Below are positions 6,256 through 14,445 of a DNA stretch of 16,735 bases, one piece after another. The notes beneath the pieces were generated by a model that worked only from the letters and a program-made list of their open reading frames with translations, made no database searches and was not told the origin of the DNA. This DNA comes from Chitinophaga pinensis (GTDB lineage Bacteria > Bacteroidota > Bacteroidia > UKL13-3), in the NCBI GenBank assembly GCA_943323675.2, contig CALPIR020000024.1, positions 1 through 16,735 on the forward strand, given 5' to 3'. The translations under genes and the position numbers were made by a program. Position 1 is the first letter of the stretch, and every line of letters begins with the position of its first letter.

Positions 6256-7551
6256 TTATTTTGAATTCATAAGTTCTTCAATGTGGTCTACTTCAATGGG
6301 TATGTGTTCCATTAAATCAACAGATCCATTTTCGGTAACTAATATTTCGTTCTCTAAGCGTATACCAATTCCTTCTTGTGGAATATAAATACCTGGTTCG
6401 CAACTGAACATCATGCCTGCTTGCATAGGTTCGTAACGCATACCCACATCGTGCACATCTAAACCTAAAAAGTGTGATGTGCCATGCATGTAGTATTTTT
6501 TAAAGGCGGGCCATGCGGGGTTTTGATTTTTAATTTCATCTAAAGTTAAAAGTTTCAAATCAACCAATTCCTTTTCCATTACTTTACAAACTTCGTTATG
6601 ATAGTCCATCAGTAATACACCTGGTTTAAGCATTTTTTTAGCTTCGTTCATTACACGTAAAACGGCATTGTACACTTCTTTTTGTCGTGTTGTGAATTTT
6701 CCGTTTATGGGGAAAGTACGTGTCATGTCACTGATGTAGTTGCCGTAATCAGCTCCTGTATCAAGTAGCAGTAAATCACCATCTTTACAAGTGTCTGCAT
6801 TGTCAATGTAATGTAAAACGCAAGCGTTTTTACCAGCTGCAACTATTGGCGTAAATGAATGTCCTGCTGCTCCGTTGCGCACAAATTCGTGAATGACTTC
6901 AGCTTCTATTTCGTATTCTTTAACACCTGGCTTTACAAATTTAAGTACGCGGTTGTACATTTTATTTGAAATTTCAATTGCCTGCTTCATGTAATCCACT
7001 TCTAATGGCGATTTTAATGAACGCAAACGTTGCATAATTGGAGCAGCACGCTCATACTTATGCAATGGAAAACGCTCACGCATTTGTAGTGCAACGTTTA
7101 GGTCTTTATACTTAACCGTATTGCTGGCTCTATCATTTTCGTTGGTGTTTAGATAAACATACTCGGCCATGTTAATTACGGCTCGCATTAGTCCATCAAA
7201 CTCATCATACCAAAATACATTTTTAATACCTGAAGCGGCTGTTGCTTCTTCTTTGGTGTATTTGTGGCCATCCCAAACTGCAATATGCTCGTTGGTGCGT
7301 TTTACAAATAATGCCTCACGGTATGCTTCAACAGGGCAATCAGGAAATAACACCACTGCACATTCCTCCTGATCAATTCCAGTTAACCAAAACATATCGC
7401 TGTTTTGTTTAAAGTTATATGTCGAATCACCATTGCGTGGCAATTCTTCGTTGCTATGAAATATGGCTAACGATTTAGGTTTAAGTTGTACGGTAAATCT
7501 TTTTCTGTTTTCAATAAACAGATTTTGATCTATTAACTGATAGCGTTTCAT
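6256..7551 (-). CDS. pepP: Xaa-Pro aminopeptidase (M24B metallopeptidase)
   Basis: A 431-residue M24B peptidase that removes N-terminal residues preceding proline. It has the usual two parts: an N-terminal aminopeptidase-P domain (about 1-170) and a C-terminal pita-bread catalytic domain (about 180-425). The dimetal ligands are all visible: Asp264 and Asp275 (LDTGADYGNYISDMTRTFP), His360 (HGTSHFLGLDVHDVG), Glu385 (SCEPGIYI) and Glu400 (IGIRLENEI). The ligand pattern and overall length match E. coli PepP. There is no signal peptide, so it is probably cytoplasmic. It starts 15 bases after the lspA stop codon on the same strand, indicating an operon, though no functional link between the two is obvious. 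A terminator follows. Confidence 0.93.
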   Translation of the reverse strand: MKRYQLIDQNLFIENRKRFTVQLKPKSLAIFHSNEELPRNGDSTYNFKQNSDMFWLTGIDQEECAVVLFPDCPVEAYREALFVKRTNEHIAVWDGHKYTKEEATAASGIKNVFWYDEFDGLMRAVINMAEYVYLNTNENDRASNTVKYKDLNVALQMRERFPLHKYERAAPIMQRLRSLKSPLEVDYMKQAIEISNKMYNRVLKFVKPGVKEYEIEAEVIHEFVRNGAAGHSFTPIVAAGKNACVLHYIDNADTCKDGDLLLLDTGADYGNYISDMTRTFPINGKFTTRQKEVYNAVLRVMNEAKKMLKPGVLLMDYHNEVCKVMEKELVDLKLLTLDEIKNQNPAWPAFKKYYMHGTSHFLGLDVHDVGMRYEPMQAGMMFSCEPGIYIPQEGIGIRLENEILVTENGSVDLMEHIPIEVDHIEELMNSK

Positions 7552-7566
7552 TTGTTTGTTTTTATG

Positions 7567-8196
7567 TTATGCCTCAACTTGTGTTTCTATATTTTGTTCG
7601 TTATCGTTTTCATTGGATGTAGACGAACTTACTTCTTCTTTAAAAAAAGCTTTTTGACCCAAAAGGATAATTACAAAGCCAATACTTATGGCCGCATCTG
7701 CCACATTGAAAACGGGTCTAAAAAATTCAAAATCTTCTCCTGCCCAAAATGGCCAGTTTTCTGGTATGGTGGTTTGAACAATAGGGAAGTAGAACATATC
7801 AACCACTCTTCCATGGAACCAGGAATCGTAACCGAAAATGATCCCGTAGAATATGCTATCTATAATATTGCCTATTGCTCCTGATAGGATTAATGCCCAA
7901 GAAATAATATACCATTTGTTTGTCTCTTTTTTGGTTAGATCAAAAATATACCATCCAATAAATGCAACGGCTACCAGACGGAATAATGTTAGTAATATTT
8001 TCCCTCCCTTTCCACCAAACTCTAAGCCAAAAGCCATACCATAATTTTCTGTAAAGTGTATACGGAACCAATCTCCAAGCACTGGTATTTCTTCACCCAA
8101 GTAAAAATTTGTTTTGATGTATAGTTTTACCAATTGGTCGATAAATAATACAACAAGCACAATAAGTATTGGAAGTCCTAATTTTTTTAAATTCAT
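7567..8196 (-). CDS. lspA: Lipoprotein signal peptidase (signal peptidase II)
   Basis: A 209-residue inner-membrane aspartyl protease that cleaves prolipoprotein signal peptides ahead of the lipidated cysteine. Four hydrophobic segments are evident at about residues 5-25, 67-87, 96-120 and 162-180. The family motifs are present: FIDQLVKLY near the N-terminus, FTENYGMAFG (48-57), GAIGNIID (106-113), GRVVDMFYFP with catalytic Asp133, and FNVADAAISIG with catalytic Asp167. The protein is longer than the E. coli enzyme. It has a larger loop between the two catalytic motifs and a Ser/Glu/Asn-rich tail after about residue 188. It is the first gene of a pair with the aminopeptidase. In E. coli lspA follows ileS directly; here an ileS lies further upstream on the same strand, separated by two other genes. 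Confidence 0.95.
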   Translation of the reverse strand: MNLKKLGLPILIVLVVLFIDQLVKLYIKTNFYLGEEIPVLGDWFRIHFTENYGMAFGLEFGGKGGKILLTLFRLVAVAFIGWYIFDLTKKETNKWYIISWALILSGAIGNIIDSIFYGIIFGYDSWFHGRVVDMFYFPIVQTTIPENWPFWAGEDFEFFRPVFNVADAAISIGFVIILLGQKAFFKEEVSSSTSNENDNEQNIETQVEA

Positions 8197-8215
8197 TTTT
8201 AGCCTTTAATTAAAG

Positions 8216-8223
8216 CAAAAGTA
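8216..8223 (-). promoter_or_regulatory. Putative -7 element for lspA
   Basis: The minus strand reads TACTTTTG, an exact TAnnTTTG match, with its end 20 bases ahead of the lspA ATG. No TTG lies at the preferred -33 distance, so support is partial. Directly downstream, around the predicted transcription start, is a 12-bp perfect palindrome (CTTTAATTAAAG, 8204-8215). Confidence 0.35.
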
Positions 8224-8261
8224 TGAAACTACAATCAATTTATGCGCACTTATCACATCAT

Positions 8262-11200
8262 TTAAAAGTCTATTCCTAATCCAAACCTAAAGAACCAGTT
8301 ATTATTGTTTGTGTTCGAAATAACTTTTCCTGCATCAATCCTTATAATACTGAAAATATTTGATAATCCCATATAAGCCTCTGTATAGGTGTTAGATCCC
8401 GATTGTAAAAAGTTAATTCCTGCTAATTCGTGGGCTCTGGTTTTTCTGAGTAAAGGAACTTTACCTATAAAAAAGCTCCTGAAATTTTGTAATGCATGTA
8501 ATTCAATGTAGTTTTTTTGTGTACTTAATCCATAATAGTTAAGTGCATGAAATGCAGTTAAACGAACCCTTGAGTCGTTGTTGCCTATAGCATTTGTGTT
8601 AGGAGGATTACTTAGAAATAAAGTTTGGTTGCCATTGAAGTGTTTATAATCTATAAATGCCATGTTATTTGAGTTAAAGAACATACCAGCATTGGCATCA
8701 AAACTAAATACACCTAATAGTTTGATGTCGAAATCTTTTCCTGTTCCAACTTCTAAATGTTGGTAGTTAAATGTTAGTCCATTTACGGCTATACCTTGTT
8801 TAAAATTTGCGTAAATATCTGGATAACGACTACCAAGTATACGTTTGTATTCAGGATAACTTTCAAACTTTTGTTTGTGTACATACCTTAATGATACATT
8901 ATATTCTATGCTTTGGTGTGTTTTAAATGCAGGAGCATCGCTAAAAGGTAATTGTGGGTTGTTAGAGGTGAATATTCTTTTATCTTTTTCTACAAAAGAA
9001 AAATTTGCATGATTGGTTAAAGCAATTCGTTGTTGCCACTGTATATTAAAAGAGGTATATAATCCATTTACAATTTCTCTTGAAATCGTTCCTGCCACCA
9101 CATTTTTTTGTAATAGTTTGGCATAGTTTAACCTGTCAAATAATGTATAGGCTGAATTAAGTAATGTATTAATTGGCTCTGCATCATTAAACTGTTGTAT
9201 AAAACTACCTAGTTTAATTCCAATTCGCGTATTTGTTTTAGGATGTATAGATTTATTTGCAACTATACCTAAAGCTAAATTTTGGTTAATAAAACCATAT
9301 CTAATTATAGGCGTAATAGTTATATATTTTTTGGTGTTGTTATGGTATTTATAAAAATTGAGTTTGTAGTTAATAAAAGCACCTTCAACTGTATTATAAC
9401 CGATTGTTAATGGAAGTGTTGCCGTGTTAAAGCCTTTCCAGATGGTATCGTTTTTTTTGCTGTAGGTGTAGCCAGAAAATAAAATTTTACCGAGCGTAAA
9501 TTTATTTCTCTTTCGGTCCATGCTATCTAAATAATATGGTGTATTATGGGCTTTAAAAATACTATCCGATTTTTGGTAGTGCTTATCTTCTTCTTGGGTT
9601 AATGTAATTGTTCTGGTTGTGCTCCAGTATTGTGTGTCTTTTTTGTTGGCACTTTTATCAATACTAAATACTTCATAGTTAAAATACTTATTTCCAAATA
9701 CAGCATTTACATTGTAATTGCTCATACTGGCAACACTCATATCAGTTGCTTTAAAACCAAATATTTTTATATGGCTATATATTTTAAGTTGTAAAGGGAC
9801 TAATACTTCATTTTCTGTTGTCATTTCCTGTTGTAAAAACAAGGTATCTACAAACTCAATTTGGGCATCTTTAGTAACAAATAAATCAACACTATAAATT
9901 TGGTAATCGGCACTACTTATATAAATATGCCCGTTAAATAGTGGGTCGCCTTTTCGCAACGGAGTAACTTTAATTTTAAAAATATCTTTTCCTTCTGCAG
10001 CAAATGTTCCTTCATATTGATATTTGTAATTGAGCATAGCTAGGGGTGCAATAGGGGATACAAATGGTCGCTCACTGTAGTAGGTTAGTTCTATTGTTGG
10101 TTCATAAAAATTGATAAACACATCCTCAACTCGGTTAAAGCTAAACCCTTGTTTTTGTCCAGCTATACGAGAAGCTATCATGGTTTCTTTTACTTTATTT
10201 GGCTTTTCAAAATTGTATTTAGCCACAGACTCTGATAAATAAACTAATCCCAATAAACTCGAATCAATTTTATTTTCATCACCATTATTTATCATCTTTA
10301 AAAAAGATGGGATTTTCTTTGGTATTTCATTCAGCTTTGCAGTACTTTTCATGTATACATCGGCAGAAAAACTGTTCACTTTATCATAATTCTGTTTCCG
10401 CATTCTAATTGCTTTTTTTATTATACCAATTGCGGGATCCTTACCATCTGCTGTAATCAATGCGGTTTTTAGTAATAGTACCTCACTTTTTAAACGAATA
10501 ACTAAATCAGATGTACGTGTATTCATATCTATCTTTACACGTTGTTTTTCAAACCCAATACTTTGTACAACAATGGTCACATTATCGGTAGTTTTTAATC
10601 TTATACTAAATTCACCCTCGCTATTGCTGTTGGTTCCAACTCCAGATTTCTCAATGTAAATATTGGCATACTCTATTGGGTTGTTGTGTATGTCAATTAC
10701 CTTACCTTTTAGCAAAATATAGCTTTCTTTAACCCCTAAATGGTTCATTATAAATGCTTGTGTAAATGCCCTTTCTTTAAGTGCTGCATATCTTCCAGAT
10801 GCACCTCCATGGCCACCGTCCATGTTTGTTTTAAATAATATTTGGTTGGTGTCTGTTTTTAACTCTCGCAGTTTGGCAACCCATTTTGCTGGTTCCCAAT
10901 AACCTACTTGTGCATCATTGTAGCCTGCTGTTACTAGCATATGAGGATAGTTTTTTCTCGTTACATTATCATATGGCGAATACGATTTCATGTAGTCATA
11001 GTATTTCTTTTGTTTAGGATTTCCCCATTCTTCAAATTCGAATGTAGTTAGTGGTATACTCTCGTCAAGCATTGTATTTATTACATCCACAAATGGCACA
11101 TTAGCTACTGCACATTTAAACAAATCAGGACGCATATTAACCACTGCACCAACTAGTAATCCTCCCGCAGAACCTCCTTGTATCGCCAGCTTTTTAGTAT

Positions 11201-12833
11201 TGGTGTATTTTTGGTTGATTAAGTATTCGGCACATGCTATAAAATCTAAAAATGTATTTTTCTTGTTTAAGAATTTACCATCTTCATACCATTGTATTCC
11301 TAAATCGTTTCCACCTCTTATGTGCGCACTTGCCAGAATAAAACCCCTATTTAAATAACTGATATCTGCACTTGAAAATGAAACGCTATTTGGTGCGCCA
11401 TAACTGCCATAACCAGTTAATAGTGTTGGATTATTTCCATTTAAGACAAGTCCTTTTTTATATGTTATAGTTAGCGGAATGAATACCCCATCATGTGATG
11501 TTGCGTAAAAGCGTTTAGTTTCATACTTATCAGATTGGTATGGTTCGTTTATGCTATCTTTTTCTTTGAATTTGGATGATTTATTTGTAATATCATACTC
11601 ATATGTAGTACTCGGTTCTATGTCGTTTGTTACAGTAAATTCTAAGGAGTTTGATTTTTCATATTCATACTCCGGAATGTTATATCCTATACTATAAATA
11701 GTTAAGTTGGTTTTAATGGTATCTGTATTTAGTGTAATTCTATTTTTAATAATAATACGTTCTTGCGCATTTTCTTTCTCTTCATATATGATATAATTTT
11801 TTAGCAATATTGCTGATTGAAGCAATACGTTTTTTCGGTGTGGTATGATTGTTTCCCATTTGGCGGGGTCGTTTGTTAATATTGAGGTTCTAACTAATTT
11901 GTAGTTAATGGCCTGGTGGTTTGTTGTGATGTAAAATTCGTTTCCTTCGTAATGATTTATATTATACAACAAATCGTTTTTACGTTTTAAAAACAATACC
12001 GGTTTGCTTTGATTGTCGTGTGCTGATAAGTAATATTCCTCGTTACTTTTGGTTTTGCCTAAGTTAATGGTGATGTATTGCTTTGATGAAGTTTTGCCCA
12101 AGCCAATTTGAATTGTTTTATCTTGTTCTTCTAATATTAATTCATCGTTACTAAAATGATTACCTAAAATATGCCTGTAAACTCTATAAGCTCTGTTGGT
12201 TTTAGGCTCGGGTGTGGTGTAATAAAAGGTGTTGTTATCCTCTGCCCATATAAATGAAGTTATAGCAGGTATGGTATCGGTTAAAAGGGAGTCACCATCA
12301 ATGTGCTTAACAAATAATTTACCAATATTATTTCCTTTATCATCAATAGCATAAGCAAACAATGATTGGTTCGGACTAATACTAGAAACCGCTAAAGAAA
12401 AATACATATACTGTTGTGCCAATCCATTTAAATCAAGCACCAGTTGCTCCTTAGCTGTTAACGAATCTTTTTTACGATAAATAGCCGGATAATCTCTGTC
12501 TTTTACTGTTCGGGTGTAATAAAAGTAGTTTTTGTTTTTTGATGGTCGGGTGTCTTTCGCCTCTACCAATCTACCGCGCATTTCATCAAAAATTACTTTT
12601 TGTAATAGGGCCGAAGATTTCATCTCTGCATCTGCATGAGCATTATTAGCATATAAATAATTAATAACTTCTGCACTGTATTTATCGCGCATCCAGAAAT
12701 ACGAATCTATTAACGTGTCGCTATGTATGTATGTTTTAAATGGTATTTTATCAGCTTTTGGGTAATTTAAATGCTGGCCGAAGCAAATATTACTTATTGC
12801 TAATGTTAAAACAAGGAGTAATTGATTCTTCAT
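8262..12833 (-). CDS. Oligopeptidase B-type S9A peptidase fused to CarboxypepD_reg-like and DUF5686 outer-membrane domains
   Basis: A 1523-residue protein joining two proteins that are normally separate. Residues 1-20 form a signal peptide ending ICFGQ, not a lipobox. About 21-430 are the S9A N-terminal beta-propeller domain, and about 435-702 the alpha/beta-hydrolase catalytic domain. The catalytic triad is Ser555 (QGGSAGGLL), Asp640 (GYNDAQVGYWEPAKW) and His675 (GGHGGASGRY). Glu599 and Glu601 (FEFEEWGNP) sit where oligopeptidase B holds the acidic residues that favour cleavage after Arg or Lys. At residue 703 the chain passes directly into a carboxypeptidase-regulatory-like beta-sandwich (about 705-785), then a DUF5686 region ending in Phe (LGIDF), as outer-membrane beta-barrels do. 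No second signal peptide occurs at the junction (about base 10730). I infer a peptidase held at the outer membrane. The gene has no clear promoter; TTTATTTG at 12889-12882 is a one-mismatch -7 candidate. Confidence 0.9.
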   Translation of the reverse strand: MKNQLLLVLTLAISNICFGQHLNYPKADKIPFKTYIHSDTLIDSYFWMRDKYSAEVINYLYANNAHADAEMKSSALLQKVIFDEMRGRLVEAKDTRPSKNKNYFYYTRTVKDRDYPAIYRKKDSLTAKEQLVLDLNGLAQQYMYFSLAVSSISPNQSLFAYAIDDKGNNIGKLFVKHIDGDSLLTDTIPAITSFIWAEDNNTFYYTTPEPKTNRAYRVYRHILGNHFSNDELILEEQDKTIQIGLGKTSSKQYITINLGKTKSNEEYYLSAHDNQSKPVLFLKRKNDLLYNINHYEGNEFYITTNHQAINYKLVRTSILTNDPAKWETIIPHRKNVLLQSAILLKNYIIYEEKENAQERIIIKNRITLNTDTIKTNLTIYSIGYNIPEYEYEKSNSLEFTVTNDIEPSTTYEYDITNKSSKFKEKDSINEPYQSDKYETKRFYATSHDGVFIPLTITYKKGLVLNGNNPTLLTGYGSYGAPNSVSFSSADISYLNRGFILASAHIRGGNDLGIQWYEDGKFLNKKNTFLDFIACAEYLINQKYTNTKKLAIQGGSAGGLLVGAVVNMRPDLFKCAVANVPFVDVINTMLDESIPLTTFEFEEWGNPKQKKYYDYMKSYSPYDNVTRKNYPHMLVTAGYNDAQVGYWEPAKWVAKLRELKTDTNQILFKTNMDGGHGGASGRYAALKERAFTQAFIMNHLGVKESYILLKGKVIDIHNNPIEYANIYIEKSGVGTNSNSEGEFSIRLKTTDNVTIVVQSIGFEKQRVKIDMNTRTSDLVIRLKSEVLLLKTALITADGKDPAIGIIKKAIRMRKQNYDKVNSFSADVYMKSTAKLNEIPKKIPSFLKMINNGDENKIDSSLLGLVYLSESVAKYNFEKPNKVKETMIASRIAGQKQGFSFNRVEDVFINFYEPTIELTYYSERPFVSPIAPLAMLNYKYQYEGTFAAEGKDIFKIKVTPLRKGDPLFNGHIYISSADYQIYSVDLFVTKDAQIEFVDTLFLQQEMTTENEVLVPLQLKIYSHIKIFGFKATDMSVASMSNYNVNAVFGNKYFNYEVFSIDKSANKKDTQYWSTTRTITLTQEEDKHYQKSDSIFKAHNTPYYLDSMDRKRNKFTLGKILFSGYTYSKKNDTIWKGFNTATLPLTIGYNTVEGAFINYKLNFYKYHNNTKKYITITPIIRYGFINQNLALGIVANKSIHPKTNTRIGIKLGSFIQQFNDAEPINTLLNSAYTLFDRLNYAKLLQKNVVAGTISREIVNGLYTSFNIQWQQRIALTNHANFSFVEKDKRIFTSNNPQLPFSDAPAFKTHQSIEYNVSLRYVHKQKFESYPEYKRILGSRYPDIYANFKQGIAVNGLTFNYQHLEVGTGKDFDIKLLGVFSFDANAGMFFNSNNMAFIDYKHFNGNQTLFLSNPPNTNAIGNNDSRVRLTAFHALNYYGLSTQKNYIELHALQNFRSFFIGKVPLLRKTRAHELAGINFLQSGSNTYTEAYMGLSNIFSIIRIDAGKVISNTNNNNWFFRFGLGIDF

Positions 12834-13112
12834 ATATTAGTGTATTGCTTTGGTAAAGTAAGTATGTAGCAGTCTTAAAATCAAATAAAATGGATAAAGA
12901 AACACAATAAATGATAAGCGGAAATAAACACCAACCTACCGCGATTTTATTTTACACTGATTTTGCTACTCCACGTAATTTAGGGAAGATAAGTATCTCG
13001 AGTCCTTTAGATGGATGTTAATTAACGACTTTTTAGACGCCAACTATTTTTTTATTAAGATACTCGAATGCGTATTTTTTGATTGGGCTATTTCTATTGA
13101 TTAGACAATAAA
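12834..13112. other. Intergenic region upstream of the fusion peptidase gene
   Basis: About 280 AT-rich bases lie between the start of the fusion gene and the terminator of the DksA-like gene. A one-mismatch -7 candidate (TTTATTTG on the minus strand, 12889-12882) is the only regulatory hint. I see no small gene with recognisable similarity and no RNA gene. Confidence 0.4.
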
Positions 13113-13142
13113 AAAGCGGCTGAAGTATGTTCAAGCCGCTTT
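13113..13142 (-). terminator. Rho-independent terminator after the H1/DksA-like gene
   Basis: A 9-bp stem (AAAGCGGCT / AGCCGCTTT) is extended by a 3-bp GAA/TTC pairing across a single bulged A, closing a 5-base loop. On the minus strand it lies 22 bases past the stop codon at 13165 and is followed by a T-rich run (TTTTTTATTG). It would end the ileS operon. Confidence 0.85.
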
Positions 13143-13164
13143 AATTTTTTATATTATATCCGTA

Positions 13165-14439
13165 TTATTTATACTGTTGCAATTTAGCTTCCATACTTAA
13201 TGTTGTATGAGGCACTGCACGTAATCTTTCTTTTGGAATTAACTTACCTGTTACTTTGCAAATGCCGTATGTTTTGTTTTCGATACGTACCATAGCATTT
13301 TCAAGGTTTTCTATAAATTTCTTTTGACGGGCAGCCAATTGGGCGATGTATTCTTTTTCTTGGCTTGATGAACCATCTTCAGCTGTTTTGTATGAGTTAT
13401 CGGTATCATCACCCGCATTCATTCCGGGATTTTGCATTTGATCTATTAAATCACCCAACTCTTTACGCGCAACCTCTAATTTCTTATTGATAATTTCTTT
13501 GAACTCAGCTAAGTCAGCATCACTATATCGCTTTGCTTCGGTAGCTTTTTCTAAAGTATCTTTTTTCTCAACAAAATGAACTGGTTTAGCAGCAACCGCT
13601 CTTTCTACCTGTTCTTTTTTTTCTAATATTTTTTGAATTGGGCTAATAGCTGGTGCAGGTTCTGATTTTTTACTTGGCTTTGCAGGTTTTGCAATCTTCT
13701 TAATCTCTAATTTTTTAACAAGAGGTTTAGCCACAACTGCTACTTTTTTAGGAGCTGGAGCTGACTTTGCTATTGTTTTTTTTGCCACTACTGCTTTTTT
13801 TGGAGCTGGTTTCGCAACTACTTTTTTCGCAACTACTTTCTTTACTATTACTTTTTTAGGAGCCGGTTTCGCAGCTACTTTTTTGGTAATAGGCTTCTTA
13901 GGAGTCGGCTTAGCAATTGCCTTTTTAGTAACGGCTTTTTTAGGCGCTGGTTTTGCAACCACCTTTTTAGCAATTACTTTTTTAGGCGCTGGTTTAGCAG
14001 CTACTTTTTTGGCAACCACTTTCTTAGGAGCTGGCTTAGCAGCAACCTTTTTAGTAATCACTTTTTTAGAAGCTGGTTTAGCAACGACTTTTTTGGCAAC
14101 AGTCTTTTTAGGAGCTGGTTTAGCAGCAACTTTTTTGGCAACAGTCTTTTTAGGAGCCGGTTTTGCAATTACCTTTTTAGCAATTGCTTTTTTAGGAGTT
14201 GGTTTAGCAACAACCTTTTTCGCAATTACTTTTTTAGGCGCTGGTTTGGCTACTGCCTTTTTAGCAACTACTTTTTTAGGAGCCGGTTTAGCCGCTACTT
14301 TTTTAGCAATTACTTTTTTAGGAGCTGGTTTAGGAGCTACTTTTTTAGCAACGGCTTTTTTAGCAATTGGTTTAGCAGCAGGTTTAGCTGCTTTCTTAGG
14401 AGCTGGCTTCGCAGCCTTTTTTATCAGTTTCTTAGCCAT
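13165..14439 (-). CDS. Histone H1-like Lys/Ala/Pro repeat tract fused to DksA/TraR-like domain
   Basis: A 424-residue protein. Residues 1 to about 258 are almost entirely Lys, Ala, Val, Ile and Pro, with no acidic residue before Glu245. They resemble histone H1-like and AlgP-type tails that bind DNA through charge. Residues 304-424 resemble the Bacteroidota DksA/TraR family: a helical hairpin (RYSDADLAEFKEIINKKLEV and IAQLAARQKKFIENLENA), a tip loop with Asp344, Asp345 and Asp347, and a C-terminal module YGICKVTGKLIPKERLRAVP. DksA proteins enter the RNA polymerase secondary channel and modulate initiation with ppGpp. The zinc finger is degenerate: only Cys394 remains of the four cysteines, so zinc binding is doubtful. 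It starts six bases after the ileS stop codon, so the two are co-transcribed. The family call is firm; the role of the basic tract is inferred. Confidence 0.88.
   Translation of the reverse strand: MAKKLIKKAAKPAPKKAAKPAAKPIAKKAVAKKVAPKPAPKKVIAKKVAAKPAPKKVVAKKAVAKPAPKKVIAKKVVAKPTPKKAIAKKVIAKPAPKKTVAKKVAAKPAPKKTVAKKVVAKPASKKVITKKVAAKPAPKKVVAKKVAAKPAPKKVIAKKVVAKPAPKKAVTKKAIAKPTPKKPITKKVAAKPAPKKVIVKKVVAKKVVAKPAPKKAVVAKKTIAKSAPAPKKVAVVAKPLVKKLEIKKIAKPAKPSKKSEPAPAISPIQKILEKKEQVERAVAAKPVHFVEKKDTLEKATEAKRYSDADLAEFKEIINKKLEVARKELGDLIDQMQNPGMNAGDDTDNSYKTAEDGSSSQEKEYIAQLAARQKKFIENLENAMVRIENKTYGICKVTGKLIPKERLRAVPHTTLSMEAKLQQYK
13858..14319 (-). repeat. In-frame coding minisatellite: 11 copies of a 42-bp unit
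   Basis: Residues 41-194 of the H1/DksA-like protein consist of eleven consecutive 14-residue units of the type KKVIAKKVAAKPAP, with no length variation. Only the Val/Ile/Ala/Thr positions and a few Pro/Ser changes vary. The period of 42 bases preserves the frame, so gain or loss of units would change tail length without a frameshift. Irregular, partly related units flank the block on both sides. Confidence 0.9.
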
Positions 14440-14445
14440 AAAGAG

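Noticed and set aside
7552..7884. 110-codon plus-strand frame opposite lspA
   Set aside because: It lies antisense to the well-supported lspA reading frame and shows no family motif.
8262..12833. Idea that the 1523-residue gene is two genes merged by a sequencing error
   Set aside because: The second module lacks the signal peptide and start it would have as a separate gene, and both domains are intact in one frame, so a simple base error does not explain the join.
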